A stretch of 64,000 bases of DNA from an uncultured Pirellulaceae bacterium (GTDB taxonomy: Bacteria; Planctomycetota; Planctomycetia; Pirellulales; Pirellulaceae). The notes below the pieces were generated by a model that was not told where the DNA came from, searched no databases, and was given only the letters and a program-made list of their open reading frames with translations. The DNA lies in contig CALKCK010000009.1 in the NCBI GenBank assembly GCA_938083195.1, positions 124,001 to 188,000 of the forward strand, given 5' to 3'. Position numbers and translations under genes: made by a program. Positions within the stretch are counted from its first letter, which is position 1. Each line of letters begins with the position of its first letter. Positions 1 to 9,587 of the stretch are shown in pieces.

Positions 1-29
1 ATAGTTGCGGTTGAAGCAATGAGTCCTGT

Positions 30-1409
30 ATGAACACCACCCAAAGTAATTTTCACGATACTGCTCTTGCCAGCGAACTGGTAACCGAAGAGCAATTGCG
101 GAATGCAATGAACGAATTAGCGAAATCGCAAGATAGCGATTCGTCCAGTTCAGCAACACTAAGTGAAAAGAAAATTGCCCAGCAGTTGGTCGAAATGAAA
201 GTCATTTCTGCCTATCAAGCGGATCAATTACTTACCGGTCGGACCAAATTAAACTTAGGCCCCTACATCATCACCGACTGGATCGGCCAAGGTGGAATGG
301 GGCAAGTGTTCAAAGCCGTACATGAAATGCTCGGCCGAGAATCTGCAGTCAAAGTATTACCGCTCCACAAAACAACTCCCGAGGCCATCGAAAACTTTCG
401 CCGCGAGATTCGAGCCCAAGCAAAACTGGATCACCCAAACCTTGTACGGGCTTTCGATGCAGGCGAAGATGGCAACGTCCACTACCTCGTAGTGGAATAC
501 ATTCCGGGCACTGACCTCCGGCGACTCGTGCGTTCCAAAGGCAAACTCTCAGTCCAGCAAGCAGCAAACATTATCAAGCAATCTGCTGAAGGTCTCGCCC
601 ATGCACACGAACGCGACCTAATTCATCGCGACATCAAACCGGGTAACATTCTTGTCACCCCCGATGGTGTTTCTAAGCTATCTGATCTTGGATTGGCGTT
701 TTATCTAAACGACGCGACCGATCCGAGAGCCGGGAAGATCGTGGGCACTGCCGACTATCTCTCGCCGGAACAAATCCGTACCCCGCAACACATTACCAGT
801 GCCAGTGATATTTATTCACTCGGTTGCACCCTATACTACGCCGTCACTGGCAAAGTTCCTTTTCCTGGAGGGACACCCAAAAGTAAAGCCAGAAGGCATT
901 TGGAAGAAACGCCGTGGCATCCAAGACGGTTCAACGAAGAAGTTAGCGATGACTTTGTTGACCTGATTGGCGATATGATGGAAAAAGATCCGAAGGAACG
1001 CATCCAGTCAGCCGAAGAAGTTGCCGAACGCCTCGCCCCATGGGCAGCCGATGACAGCCCACTTCTTCGCGAGGACATGGGTGACCGACCTCGTTGGATG
1101 CCCGCCCCCATTGGCTCACCTGATGCTCAAGACACCGATCCCGATGACGCCGTTACTGAAATGGCGATGCACGAAATCAGCGACACCTCGCAAAGCAGCA
1201 TTCATGGAACGATGTCCGATGACAATTCGATCTCTGGACAACACAACAAACCACCGCCGCCACTCTCCACAGTCGAGCAGTACAAAACGGCAGGCAGAAT
1301 TGACGATGTAATTACCTTTTCATTGTCAGCGATTTTTGTGACCGCAGTTGTTTGCCTCTCCATTGGCATTCTCGTTGGCTTCATCGCTGGATTCTCGATG
1401 GCCAAGTAA
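30..1409 (+). CDS. Membrane-anchored Hanks-type Ser/Thr protein kinase
   Basis: Phosphorylates Ser/Thr of protein substrates; cytoplasmic kinase domain tethered to the inner membrane. A helical, Ser-rich N-terminal segment (about 1-75) precedes the kinase domain (about 78-335). Visible: glycine loop GQGGMG (86-91), ATP-binding K108 in ESAVKVL, catalytic HRDIKPGN with D201, DLG (219-221) replacing the usual DFG, and SPEQ (245-248) in the activation segment. One hydrophobic helix (about 427-455) is followed by almost nothing, so there is no extracellular sensor domain; input must come from partners or the N-terminal segment. Acidic low-complexity linker at 340-425. No strong ribosome-binding site is seen before the ATG. 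It converges with the M24 peptidase gene 37 bp away. Kinase activity is well supported; target unknown. Confidence 0.93.
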   Translation: MNTTQSNFHDTALASELVTEEQLRNAMNELAKSQDSDSSSSATLSEKKIAQQLVEMKVISAYQADQLLTGRTKLNLGPYIITDWIGQGGMGQVFKAVHEMLGRESAVKVLPLHKTTPEAIENFRREIRAQAKLDHPNLVRAFDAGEDGNVHYLVVEYIPGTDLRRLVRSKGKLSVQQAANIIKQSAEGLAHAHERDLIHRDIKPGNILVTPDGVSKLSDLGLAFYLNDATDPRAGKIVGTADYLSPEQIRTPQHITSASDIYSLGCTLYYAVTGKVPFPGGTPKSKARRHLEETPWHPRRFNEEVSDDFVDLIGDMMEKDPKERIQSAEEVAERLAPWAADDSPLLREDMGDRPRWMPAPIGSPDAQDTDPDDAVTEMAMHEISDTSQSSIHGTMSDDNSISGQHNKPPPPLSTVEQYKTAGRIDDVITFSLSAIFVTAVVCLSIGILVGFIAGFSMAK

Positions 1410-1446
1410 ATTTCGTTTTACCTCGCGCCAACTCGACAACGTACGC

Positions 1447-2658
1447 TCAATACTGACTCAGCACCGGCGTAATCTCTTTCTGTATTCCACCAGTAACGTG
1501 CACCTCTGAGTCCGCATTGATAAAGACATTGATTTCGCTACGAATCCCAAAATCTTCTAGGTAAATCCCTGGCTCAATCGAGAAACAGGTCAGCGGCAGG
1601 ACGAGACGATCTTCTTTCGTTTCTAAATCATCCATGTGGGCACCGTTACCGTGCGTTTCTGTTCCAATGTTGTGACCCGTTCGGTGAATAAAAAACTCGC
1701 CATAACCGGCATCCTCAATCACCTGCCGAGTCGCTCGGTCCACTTCCCACCCTTGCAACTCTCGCCCTTCGGTAAAAGCTTGCTGGGCACAATCGATCCC
1801 CGCGTCACGGGCGGCAGCAACGATGTCGAAAATCTTGGTGTATTTTTCAGGGACTGTTTCTCCTATGAAACCGACCTTTGTAAGATCACTGTAGACACCT
1901 TCAGGAACATCCATCTTTGCCCACATGTCAAGCAACACAAAATCTCCCACCTTAATTTCAGAATCGGCTCCATGAACTGGACAATAATGCGGGTCGCCAC
2001 TGTTTGCATTGACACCCACAATCGGCGGGTGATACGTCGTCATTCCGTGACCCGCATAATAATCCATAACAAAGTCTTGAACCTCCGCCTCGCGAATCGA
2101 CTTTCCACTCCGAAGCCTATCGGCAATCAACTTCCAAGCTTCATCGAACGCTGCTCGATTCAGTTCATCCGCCTCCAAATGAAGCTCCCACTGCTTGTCC
2201 GTCCACCTCGCTTCAAAGTACTGAATCAGGTTCCCAGAACTAACCACTTCGGCACCGAAACCACGCACCAATTCAATCGTCCCTGCATCGACTCGGGATA
2301 TATACGGATTAGCATTGTCTGGGGAATATTCCATCGCCACGTTATGACAACCCTCAAGTATTTCTTTCAAACCAGCATGTAGCTCCTGCCATGTCAGATA
2401 GACAATTTTCTTCCCCAGTAAGTGATCCAAAGCCGAGGACTCAATCCGATGCACGAGTTTCACGGGCTCACCCTGAGCTGGAATAAAGTAAAAGAAACGG
2501 CGCGAGCCCCTTTCGGATTCTGAGATCCCCAAAACTTTTAATGCCAAAACATTTAAGCCTCGAAAATCGTATAATAGCCAACCGTCGAAACCAAATTCCT
2601 GAATTGAATTTTGAATCGAATTCAGTTGAAATTCTGGGCTAGATTTTAAATTTGTCAT
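1447..2658 (-). CDS. M24-family metallopeptidase (Xaa-Pro aminopeptidase-like)
   Basis: Cytoplasmic 'pita-bread' metallopeptidase expected to remove N-terminal residues, typically before proline. The N-terminal creatinase-like domain (about 10-150) is followed by the M24 catalytic domain (about 160-400). The five usual metal ligands can be placed: D244 in VLLDMW, D258 in VYSDLT (spacing a few residues longer than usual), H329 in HRTGHNIG, E362 in SIEPGIY and E375 in RSEINVF. The 403-residue length fits the family. The start is the ATG at 2658. It is a single-gene unit between two plus-strand genes. Prolidase is an alternative assignment within the same family. Confidence 0.88.
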   Translation of the reverse strand: MTNLKSSPEFQLNSIQNSIQEFGFDGWLLYDFRGLNVLALKVLGISESERGSRRFFYFIPAQGEPVKLVHRIESSALDHLLGKKIVYLTWQELHAGLKEILEGCHNVAMEYSPDNANPYISRVDAGTIELVRGFGAEVVSSGNLIQYFEARWTDKQWELHLEADELNRAAFDEAWKLIADRLRSGKSIREAEVQDFVMDYYAGHGMTTYHPPIVGVNANSGDPHYCPVHGADSEIKVGDFVLLDMWAKMDVPEGVYSDLTKVGFIGETVPEKYTKIFDIVAAARDAGIDCAQQAFTEGRELQGWEVDRATRQVIEDAGYGEFFIHRTGHNIGTETHGNGAHMDDLETKEDRLVLPLTCFSIEPGIYLEDFGIRSEINVFINADSEVHVTGGIQKEITPVLSQY

Positions 2659-2844
2659 ACAATCGCTCGCTAAACCATAATTTTTTTTGAATAATACCAG
2701 CTACTTTACCCCCTCCATGAAGAAGGCGGTAAAATCAAGTTGTGTTGTATCACGGATGAAACTCTGTCTCCACGAAACGTCATTGAAACCAATCGTGGAA
2801 ATACCATCTAATTGCGAAACCCTAAATTTCCACCTAGGTAAGTC

Positions 2845-3915
2845 ATGAAAGTCAATTTACTTAAATCGTACAAATTTATTGGCCTTACAATAATAACTTG
2901 TATGCTTTTCACCGCGAACACCAGGGCAGCACAGGAGATTGCTGCGACAGCATCATCCACCGGAAACCAAGCAAAAGCCACCGAGCAGGTTCCAGATAAT
3001 TTCATTCGATTTCACATGTGGGACGGCTCAATCGTTGCTGGAATGGTCACCATGGACGTCATCTCCATTCAAACTGAGTTTGGCGTACTCGAAGTTCCCG
3101 TATCACGAATTCAGAAACTGTTTCCAGGTTTAAATAGTTTTCCTGAGTTAGATAAAAAAATTAAAACCCTAATCGCTCAACTTAGCGATAAAGATTTCGC
3201 TATGCGGGAAACTGCTCATCGCGAACTGACAAACATGGGCCTTCAAATCAGGGAGCAATTACAAGACGTTAACTCCGACGGAAGTGCCGAACAAAAAAAA
3301 CGTCTCTCAGAAATTAGACAGGCGATCGAAGAAGAATTTGAAGACGCGGAAGATAATGGAGAAGCCTCTGAGCGTGCATTGATCCGAGGTGACTCCATCG
3401 ACACTCCCGAATTTAATATCGTCGGAAAAATCCTCGAGGAAACGTTCACGGTCAACAGTAAGTTTGGGCAACTAACGGTCGAGTTAAGCGATGTAAAAAT
3501 GGCAGATCGGCCAGTCAAGGAAAAGAAATTAGCGACCAAGAAAACCGTGAAGATTGCATCCGATGCATTCTTCCAACGAACGCCAGTCAACACTCGAATC
3601 AGAGTTACCAAAGGTGATAAAATTTCCATCAAAGCAGATGGGGTTGTCCAATGGACAAATTGGAGCACCTCTTCAACTCCTGATGGATTAGCCAACCAAG
3701 GACAATTCCAAGGTATCTTAAGTGGTACCTTGTGTGCGAGGATCGGTTCTTCTGGAAAGATCTTTAAAATTGGAAAAGAACATACGGGAGTGTTAAAAGA
3801 ATCAGGAACCCTCTACCTGGGAATCGCGATACAAGATTCCTATGTTCAGCAAAACTACCGTTGGACCGGAAATTACAATGCCAAAATTCGCGTCACTCCG
3901 GCCGGCGCAGAATAG
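2845..3915 (+). CDS. Secreted protein with HEAT-like segment and PA-IL (LecA)-like C-terminal domain
   Basis: Function not established. A signal peptide (1-28, ending NTRAA-QE) is followed by a beta-strand module MWDGSIVAG...VPVSRIQKL (about 53-95), a charged helical segment starting LIAQLSDKDFAMRETAHREL (109-128), a second strand module (about 185-215), and a C-terminal domain (about 245-350) with TPDGLANQG, ARIGSSGKIFKIG and GTLYLGIA. That last pattern resembles the PA-IL/LecA-like galactose-binding fold often found in secreted planctomycete proteins. AGGTAAGTC before the ATG at 2845 is a plausible ribosome-binding site. It converges with the HtrA-like cluster, 29 bp apart. The helical segment recurs in the proteins at 26469-28553 and 60196-61578. 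Confidence 0.72.
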   Translation: MKVNLLKSYKFIGLTIITCMLFTANTRAAQEIAATASSTGNQAKATEQVPDNFIRFHMWDGSIVAGMVTMDVISIQTEFGVLEVPVSRIQKLFPGLNSFPELDKKIKTLIAQLSDKDFAMRETAHRELTNMGLQIREQLQDVNSDGSAEQKKRLSEIRQAIEEEFEDAEDNGEASERALIRGDSIDTPEFNIVGKILEETFTVNSKFGQLTVELSDVKMADRPVKEKKLATKKTVKIASDAFFQRTPVNTRIRVTKGDKISIKADGVVQWTNWSTSSTPDGLANQGQFQGILSGTLCARIGSSGKIFKIGKEHTGVLKESGTLYLGIAIQDSYVQQNYRWTGNYNAKIRVTPAGAE

Positions 3916-3944
3916 AGCAACCTCTGATCTTTGTCAGATTTCAC

Positions 3945-5078
3945 CTATCTAATTTTCGGAAGCGCGAGCGGCTCCTTCGAGTTGGTCGGAGGCGGGGCAA
4001 GGGGCAATTCAAGATCCTCCTCGTTACCGCTAGATTTTCGCTTAACGGTAATTCGAATCGTTTCGCCTGCCTCAAATCGATTGATTAGTTGCTTCAAACG
4101 CAGCATATCGTTGACGCGATTATCATTGATACTTAACAGAATGTCTCCTGCTTCCAACTTCACTCGACTAGCGGGGGAGTCAGGATTGACCTTATTCACA
4201 AGAATTCCATCACCGAGTGGATTAGGACCAGACTGGATACCAATAAATGCAGGACGAATGTATTCCCCTGCTTTCAAACGGTCCAACAGCTTGTTCGCGT
4301 TGGCCAGTGGAACAGCAAAACCAATTCCTGAGTCATACCATTCCACTCCCGCCCCAACCGCTTGAGATTGAGGATTCATTGGAACGCAAATGCCAAGCAC
4401 ACGCCCCTCAACATCGACCAATGGACCGCCATAATTGGCAGGACTAATATTGGCGTCGGTCTGAATCGCACGACCGCCGATTCTATTTTTTGCACTAATA
4501 ATCCCCGTTGACATCGCGGGACTGGTATCTCCATAACCAACCCCGAGAGAAATTGCCCATTGACCAACCTTGATCTTGGACTCATCCACCATCTCTGGGA
4601 TTGGCAAATCCGTCAGGCCATCAATTTTTAAGAGACAAATTTTCCGTGTATCATCGCGGCCAACAAGCTTGGCAAAATGGCGTTCTCCACCGCTCAAAAT
4701 GACCGAGATCACCGGCGGTCTTTGAATAAAATTAAAAGTGCTCGTAAGAATAAATCCGTCAGAGGAGATTATGATCCCAGTCGTATTCCCCTCTCCCTGC
4801 TTCCGAATCCCCCCAATCCTTCCTTGCACTGCTGAAACACCACCATACGACTCAATGGTAACCAATGAAGGCGCAACGCGACTGGCAGCACTACGAAACG
4901 CTTTTGAAGTGAGCGCCATTGCTTCCATCAACTCCGCTTCAGAAAGCTCAGAGACCTCTGCGTCGACTGCATTAACCTCCACCTCATTATTGTCTGTTTG
5001 AGCAACCACAAATCCTAATGGAGTGACCAGCAGTCCACACAAGCACCCAAGTACAAATTGAAAAATTTTATCAGGCAT
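3945..5078 (-). CDS. HtrA/DegP-like pseudoprotease with PDZ domain (all three triad residues lost)
   Basis: Exported trypsin-fold protein with a C-terminal PDZ domain, third of three tandem HtrA-like genes. The protease fold is recognisable but the catalytic residues are not. Numbered from the longer possible start at 5129: the TNNHVV position reads TSTFNF (His to F132), the DLALLKI position reads KICLLKI (Asp to K163), and NPGNSGGPL reads SPANYGGPL (Ser to Y233). The PDZ region near the C-terminus (DGILVNKVNPDSPASRV...GDILLSIN) looks intact. The start is set at the ATG at 5078, giving a signal peptide MPDKIFQFVLGC...FVVAQ, with GGAG 9 nt upstream; starts at 5084, 5093 and 5129 are possible. 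It lies 88 bp after the previous gene. Binding or regulatory rather than proteolytic function is inferred. Confidence 0.85.
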   Translation of the reverse strand: MPDKIFQFVLGCLCGLLVTPLGFVVAQTDNNEVEVNAVDAEVSELSEAELMEAMALTSKAFRSAASRVAPSLVTIESYGGVSAVQGRIGGIRKQGEGNTTGIIISSDGFILTSTFNFIQRPPVISVILSGGERHFAKLVGRDDTRKICLLKIDGLTDLPIPEMVDESKIKVGQWAISLGVGYGDTSPAMSTGIISAKNRIGGRAIQTDANISPANYGGPLVDVEGRVLGICVPMNPQSQAVGAGVEWYDSGIGFAVPLANANKLLDRLKAGEYIRPAFIGIQSGPNPLGDGILVNKVNPDSPASRVKLEAGDILLSINDNRVNDMLRLKQLINRFEAGETIRITVKRKSSGNEEDLELPLAPPPTNSKEPLALPKIR

Positions 5079-5166
5079 ACACATCCACTCCATCTTCCAG
5101 ACGAACAACATGCTGTTTCTCAGTGTCAATTAATTAGTTTGTTGAAACAATCACCAACACAAACCG

Positions 5167-6183
5167 TTACTTCTTTAATCGCGGCGCAATCCTAACACGC
5201 ATCATTTCGACGCCGCGCTTAACAATCATCAAAACTTCTTCTTCTGGCCGTAAGGATTTAAGTGATTCAGCGTAGTCTTTTAAATTGCCAATTTTTTCAC
5301 CGGCAATCGACACGATCATATCATCACTTTTCAATTTTGCTTTGGCAGCGGGTGACCCTCGAACCACTCGATCAATATAGGCTGGATTGTTTCGCCCACC
5401 AAGCGTAAACAAAACGACTCCAAATTCAACATCCTGCTGTTCCAGTACAGGTTGAGTCTCACCCGTTACACTCGCCTTCCCAGTCACAAATTCAAAAAGC
5501 ACTGAACTGGGTACCGCGTAATTAAGGCGTGTATTGGTCTCCGAACTGTTAATGATCTTTCCAACAATTCCAACCAAGTTCCCACGGGGCGTCACCACGG
5601 CACCGCCAGATGCACCTGGGTTACTGGTTATTGCATCAATGAGAACCAACTCCCCTCGGTAAGCCACATCGCGTTTGGTCAACCTCGCCTCCATCGTTGT
5701 CCGCAACGAAATCACACCCAACATTGCCGAGACTGGTTCATCCTTATCAGCCACTTTGAATGCATTGCTTAACGCAATAACCCAATCCCCTTTTTCTCCA
5801 ACGGACTCTTCTGAAAGCTCAAAAAAACTAGGGGTATCAGCTTGGATTTTGAGCAATGACAACTGCGTCTCTCGATCACGTTTCAAAATGGTTGCCATGT
5901 GTTCTGCTCCATCAGCCAAGACTACCTTGACTTGCCTTCCATCAAGAAAAACGCCTTGGGATGAAAGAATTAGCCCGTCTTTCGAGACAATAATTCCAGT
6001 CGCAAAACCCTCGACTTTACCAGCCGATGCGCCAAACACTTTCACCATCTTTGGCTGTGAATTCGAAATCGCCTGATCAATAAAACTCGGCTGATCTTTC
6101 TGTTGCGCAAAGGCAAGATGATTGCCGCACACCAGCACCACGCATCCCATCAGCAAAGCCATCCCCCAACCGAATATATTCAA
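5167..6183 (-). CDS. HtrA/DegP-like protein with PDZ domain, His and Asp of the triad missing
   Basis: Exported trypsin-fold/PDZ protein, middle gene of the HtrA trio. Signal peptide 1-27 ends HLAFA-QQ. The nucleophile region NPGASGGA keeps S192, but the His site (expected TNNHVV) reads SSQGVF with G77, and the Asp site (expected DLALLKI) reads QLSLLKI with Q107. With one triad residue it is unlikely to be a normal serine protease. The PDZ domain covers about 255-335 (YIDRVVRGSPAAKAKL). The start codon is TTG at 6183, supported by GAGGAGA 7 nt upstream; no ATG lies before the signal peptide core. It sits 54 bp after the active HtrA and in the same direction, so co-expression is likely. Confidence 0.87.
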   Translation of the reverse strand: MNIFGWGMALLMGCVVLVCGNHLAFAQQKDQPSFIDQAISNSQPKMVKVFGASAGKVEGFATGIIVSKDGLILSSQGVFLDGRQVKVVLADGAEHMATILKRDRETQLSLLKIQADTPSFFELSEESVGEKGDWVIALSNAFKVADKDEPVSAMLGVISLRTTMEARLTKRDVAYRGELVLIDAITSNPGASGGAVVTPRGNLVGIVGKIINSSETNTRLNYAVPSSVLFEFVTGKASVTGETQPVLEQQDVEFGVVLFTLGGRNNPAYIDRVVRGSPAAKAKLKSDDMIVSIAGEKIGNLKDYAESLKSLRPEEEVLMIVKRGVEMMRVRIAPRLKK

Positions 6184-6237
6184 TTTAAATTCTCCTCAAA
6201 ACAGACGACGCGACCCGACCCAAGTTCACTGTGAAAT

Positions 6238-8073
6238 TCACTTCTTCTTGTTGTTTGCAAGAAAAAATTCATCGCCTACATCCTCCAGCCACTCGAAATC
6301 CGAATCGACCACTTGCAGCTTAACGCTTTCATCGAGCCCCATGATCCTCTGACGCTTAAGCGGCAATTGCACGGGGCCTACCTGTGTCCACGAAGAAAAA
6401 GTCGAACCTCCACCGATCAGACAATCTCTCTCAAGCGATGATTTGACCAAACTGACCTTTGGCTTCCCGTTTACGTCGTACATGGCAAACCAGCAATAGG
6501 CTGTGTCCCCCTGGGGTGGAACGACTTTGAAACGATACGCATTTTCACCCATTGCTTTATCGCTACCGTCTATCAGCACCTTCCCAAATAACTCTAATGG
6601 TTTTTGCCGAAAAACTGAGCCCATCATCAGCGCCTCGCCAAACCCCCATCGTGCCTGGGCTTCTCCCAAGGTCAACTCGGTCGTCTTTCCCGACTCGGTC
6701 ACCCAAAAAGAATCACCATCGTATTGATAGACGACCTCCTGATCGTCCATGACTTGATTCACACGGATTCGACCATCAGACGCCAGCCACGTTTCTTGCG
6801 TCCCTCGTCCGTTTCCGCCCTCTAAAATTTCACCCGTCAATTTAGCCACACCAACCGACGAATCTGTGCGAATACTCGCTTTCCATTCATCAAGAATTCG
6901 TTGAGCATAACCCCGATTGATTTCCGGGTGACGGATATCACCTGGATTGGCTGACAACAATGCGATCATCTCGCGCTGCCGTTCTAATTGCTTCTTTTTC
7001 TCAGGATCCTTTTCGTCTTTCCCACCCTGGCCACCGCGGAGGCGGGGCTTGGCATAAGGAAGGCCGAAAGTCCGAACGATTATTTGACGTTCAGTCCCGT
7101 CTCGCTTGCGAATCAAAAGCTCGGCAGGCCAGTCTTCAGGTAACGTGCAGATTAGATTCGTAAATTGATTGGCGTTCTTTACCTTCTCTCCCTCAAACTC
7201 CAATAATTCATCTCCAAGATCGAGACCTGCCGAAGCGACCGGCGCATCTCGGTTCAATTGAGAGCAAACCACTTTCCCACCTCGATCGGAAAAACTCGCA
7301 TCCAGCGTCGCGTGCTCCACTAACTTGGTCGCTAATAAATCGGGAATAAAGTTCTTTATTTGATTCGCAGAAATAGCGTAACCTAATCCAACATTCACAC
7401 GGCCACGCTCTTTGAAACTCCCTCGCCCATTAATTCCAATCACTTCGCCTTTGAAGTTGAATAATGGGCCACCCGAGTTTCCAGGATTAATCGACGAGTC
7501 CACCTGAATACAATTTCCATAAACCAGTTGGTTCTGCCCCGCGCCCGGTTGATACCGTTTCACCCCACTCACGATTCCCAGAGTTACTGTAGGTACTTGA
7601 TCCTCAGTCAAAATAAATGGATTCCCCATTGCCAACGCCCAGTCGCCAACCTTAACCGCGTCTGAGTCCCCCAATGGCGTCGCAGGGAATACTGCCTTGC
7701 CTTCCAATTGAATGATTGCAAGATCACCTCCCGGGTCCGTACCGATCAATTTCCAACGATACAACTGACCATCGGCCAAGCCACCCCATCCTTTGACGCC
7801 AGCCCCCATAATCACATGGTGGTTGGTTAAAACGATTCCGCTGGGGTCGATAATCACCCCCGAACCGCCGCCCTGGCGATCTTCATCGTAAATGGCCACA
7901 ACACTCTGGATTACTCGATTGATCGCATGGATTCGATAACGTTCAATCGCCGCAACTCGTTGCCGGTCTTGCAAGCTAAGATCGTCGTCAGCGACTAGAT
8001 GGCAGCAGGGGGCAATTAGAATGCACACGAGCCAAGGAAAAACAAAACGCATCCCAATGTGCTGTTTGATCAT
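6238..8073 (-). CDS. HtrA/DegP-like serine protease with PDZ domain and long C-terminal extension
   Basis: Envelope serine protease expected to degrade or process damaged exported proteins. Signal peptide about 1-28. The trypsin-like domain (about 45-250) has an intact triad: H86 in LTNHHVI, D117 in GGDLAII, S200 in NPGNSGGPL. One PDZ domain follows (about 262-345, APVASAGLDLGDELLEFEGEKV). A roughly 250-residue C-terminal part (beginning with a charged linker near 350) is predicted beta-rich and I do not recognise it. At 611 residues it is longer than a usual DegP/DegS because of this extension. An alternative ATG is at 8052. It is the only member of the trio with full catalytic potential and precedes the two degenerate paralogues. 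Confidence 0.92.
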   Translation of the reverse strand: MIKQHIGMRFVFPWLVCILIAPCCHLVADDDLSLQDRQRVAAIERYRIHAINRVIQSVVAIYDEDRQGGGSGVIIDPSGIVLTNHHVIMGAGVKGWGGLADGQLYRWKLIGTDPGGDLAIIQLEGKAVFPATPLGDSDAVKVGDWALAMGNPFILTEDQVPTVTLGIVSGVKRYQPGAGQNQLVYGNCIQVDSSINPGNSGGPLFNFKGEVIGINGRGSFKERGRVNVGLGYAISANQIKNFIPDLLATKLVEHATLDASFSDRGGKVVCSQLNRDAPVASAGLDLGDELLEFEGEKVKNANQFTNLICTLPEDWPAELLIRKRDGTERQIIVRTFGLPYAKPRLRGGQGGKDEKDPEKKKQLERQREMIALLSANPGDIRHPEINRGYAQRILDEWKASIRTDSSVGVAKLTGEILEGGNGRGTQETWLASDGRIRVNQVMDDQEVVYQYDGDSFWVTESGKTTELTLGEAQARWGFGEALMMGSVFRQKPLELFGKVLIDGSDKAMGENAYRFKVVPPQGDTAYCWFAMYDVNGKPKVSLVKSSLERDCLIGGGSTFSSWTQVGPVQLPLKRQRIMGLDESVKLQVVDSDFEWLEDVGDEFFLANNKKK

Positions 8074-8161
8074 ACTGTCACTTATCCGTTAAGCCACTTT
8101 CAAATTTCATCCAAGTTCGATGAACCAATCCTCAATCGATCAAAGCACGCAATCGAACTTT

Positions 8162-9463
8162 TTATTTTGTTTTTAAAAACCGGGCTTCGCCCCAATTCGC
8201 GTGATCTCCAAGATCGAATTCAGCCCCTGGTGAAACCACCAAAACGACTTCTTTAATCCCCTCTATATCCACATCTATTTCCAAAGGACCACCGCCGCCG
8301 GTCACTCGCTCTGACCAAAGTTCGATGCCATCACCGCGAACAATCATTTGACAATCGCCGCGTCCCTTGGTTTCGGCTGCGATCCCTGCGACAGCGGAGA
8401 ACCGGTCAAACTCCGCTTCATTCGCAAATACAAGCCTTGATGAAGCTTGCATTCCCAATCCCTTTTTGAAAGACCTGATCTCATCAGAATCCTTCAAGCG
8501 GATCTCAAGCGGATTGCCCGAAACACTCAGGTTTTTTTTCCAAGGTCGCTGAAAAGCAAAGATGGACTTTTCCTGAACCTCCAGCGGTTCTTGGTCGGAG
8601 AGATACCTTAAACGATCCGATTTAATCGCGATCGAAACTACAATCCCCGCAGGAACTGGAACAGAATTCCCGGAAGTGACTCCCACCTCAAAAACGCCAC
8701 CTTCTAATTCGAGAATTTCACCGACAACCCGAGACCCATCGATAAGCTGAATCGCAGCAGTAGCCCCTTCAGGTTTTTCTAAACCCAGATCAGCTGTGAT
8801 GATTGCCTTGACTTTTCCAAGACCAATCTTCTTCAATTCACCTTTATATTTGATCCTTACGAATTCCAAATCAACCGCTTCTAAAATCCCCTCAACTACT
8901 CTCTCACCCGAGGAAGTATCCACGACAACCATATCAAAGTCGGCCGAAGGCGTTTTAATTTTTCGATCTATCAAGGGCGAATTCGCCCATACAATCGCAC
9001 GCAACAATTCGAGCGGCAATTCAGGCGTCCCGAGGGACGAAACCGATTTAATTTTCTCATCTGCGATGGACACAGAATCTATCCACAGTTCTCCACCACC
9101 GACAAATCCCAACCTTATCTTGTCGCTTGGAATGGTGCTAAGTTTTTTTGCCGTTTTAATGGAGAGCACCTGCCGAATGTTTAAGCCCGGCGGTATTGCA
9201 TCCCCGCCAACCTGCCCCCCCGCAGCGATAGTCTTCAGCGAGGACTCGATTGTCGTGCCATTGATCAATTCCATAGACACCTTGCCCAACCCGTCTTCCT
9301 GCGTTGAAGCGTTAGCGGCGGGAAACAACCAATTGCCCTGGAAGTTCTCTGGTAAAAAACATTCGCCAAGGCAAACACCAAGCAGCATCAACCCCCAAAC
9401 CAGCAACCGATTGGGGGAAAAAGACCGACCATTCATATCATTTTTAAGCAATTGGAAAATCAT
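8162..9463 (-). CDS. Secreted beta-repeat protein of unknown function, first gene of the HtrA unit
   Basis: No family recognised with confidence. An N-terminal signal peptide (around MNGRSFSPNRLLVWGLMLLG) is followed by several copies of a strand pattern of the type LIDGSRVVGEIL...VPVPAGIVVSI, also seen as INGTTIESSL and GERVVEGILEAV...GLGKVKAI. This same 'DG-x-x-x-G' pattern occurs in the proteins at 2845 and 26469. The C-terminal 120 residues resemble a beta-sandwich binding domain (ELWSERVTGGGGPLEIDVDI). The start is uncertain: ATG at 9463 or 9436; a longer reading from 9535 would run into the terminator at 9521-9557 and is unlikely. It is transcribed 88 bp ahead of the active HtrA, so it may be a partner or substrate of the proteases (inference). 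Confidence 0.68.
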   Translation of the reverse strand: MIFQLLKNDMNGRSFSPNRLLVWGLMLLGVCLGECFLPENFQGNWLFPAANASTQEDGLGKVSMELINGTTIESSLKTIAAGGQVGGDAIPPGLNIRQVLSIKTAKKLSTIPSDKIRLGFVGGGELWIDSVSIADEKIKSVSSLGTPELPLELLRAIVWANSPLIDRKIKTPSADFDMVVVDTSSGERVVEGILEAVDLEFVRIKYKGELKKIGLGKVKAIITADLGLEKPEGATAAIQLIDGSRVVGEILELEGGVFEVGVTSGNSVPVPAGIVVSIAIKSDRLRYLSDQEPLEVQEKSIFAFQRPWKKNLSVSGNPLEIRLKDSDEIRSFKKGLGMQASSRLVFANEAEFDRFSAVAGIAAETKGRGDCQMIVRGDGIELWSERVTGGGGPLEIDVDIEGIKEVVLVVSPGAEFDLGDHANWGEARFLKTK

Positions 9464-9520
9464 GTTTCTATTGTATCTCACAGCTGGTTCAATGTCTTGA
9501 GAGCAAGTGACGAACAAGCA

Positions 9521-9557
9521 ATAAAAAAACGGCACGTCCCACGTAGGGCAGTGCCGT
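9521..9557 (-). terminator. Rho-independent terminator ending the moxR operon
   Basis: Inverted repeat with arms ACGGCAC (9529-9535) and GTGCCGT (9551-9557), extended by an inner CCC/GGG pairing, followed on the minus strand by a run of seven T residues (A-run at 9523-9529 on the plus strand). It lies about 30 nt beyond the TAA at 9588-9590 and upstream of the next minus-strand gene, dividing the moxR operon from the HtrA unit. Confidence 0.85.
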
Positions 9558-9587
9558 AATAGTTATCTAAGCTAATGGAACTGAGGC

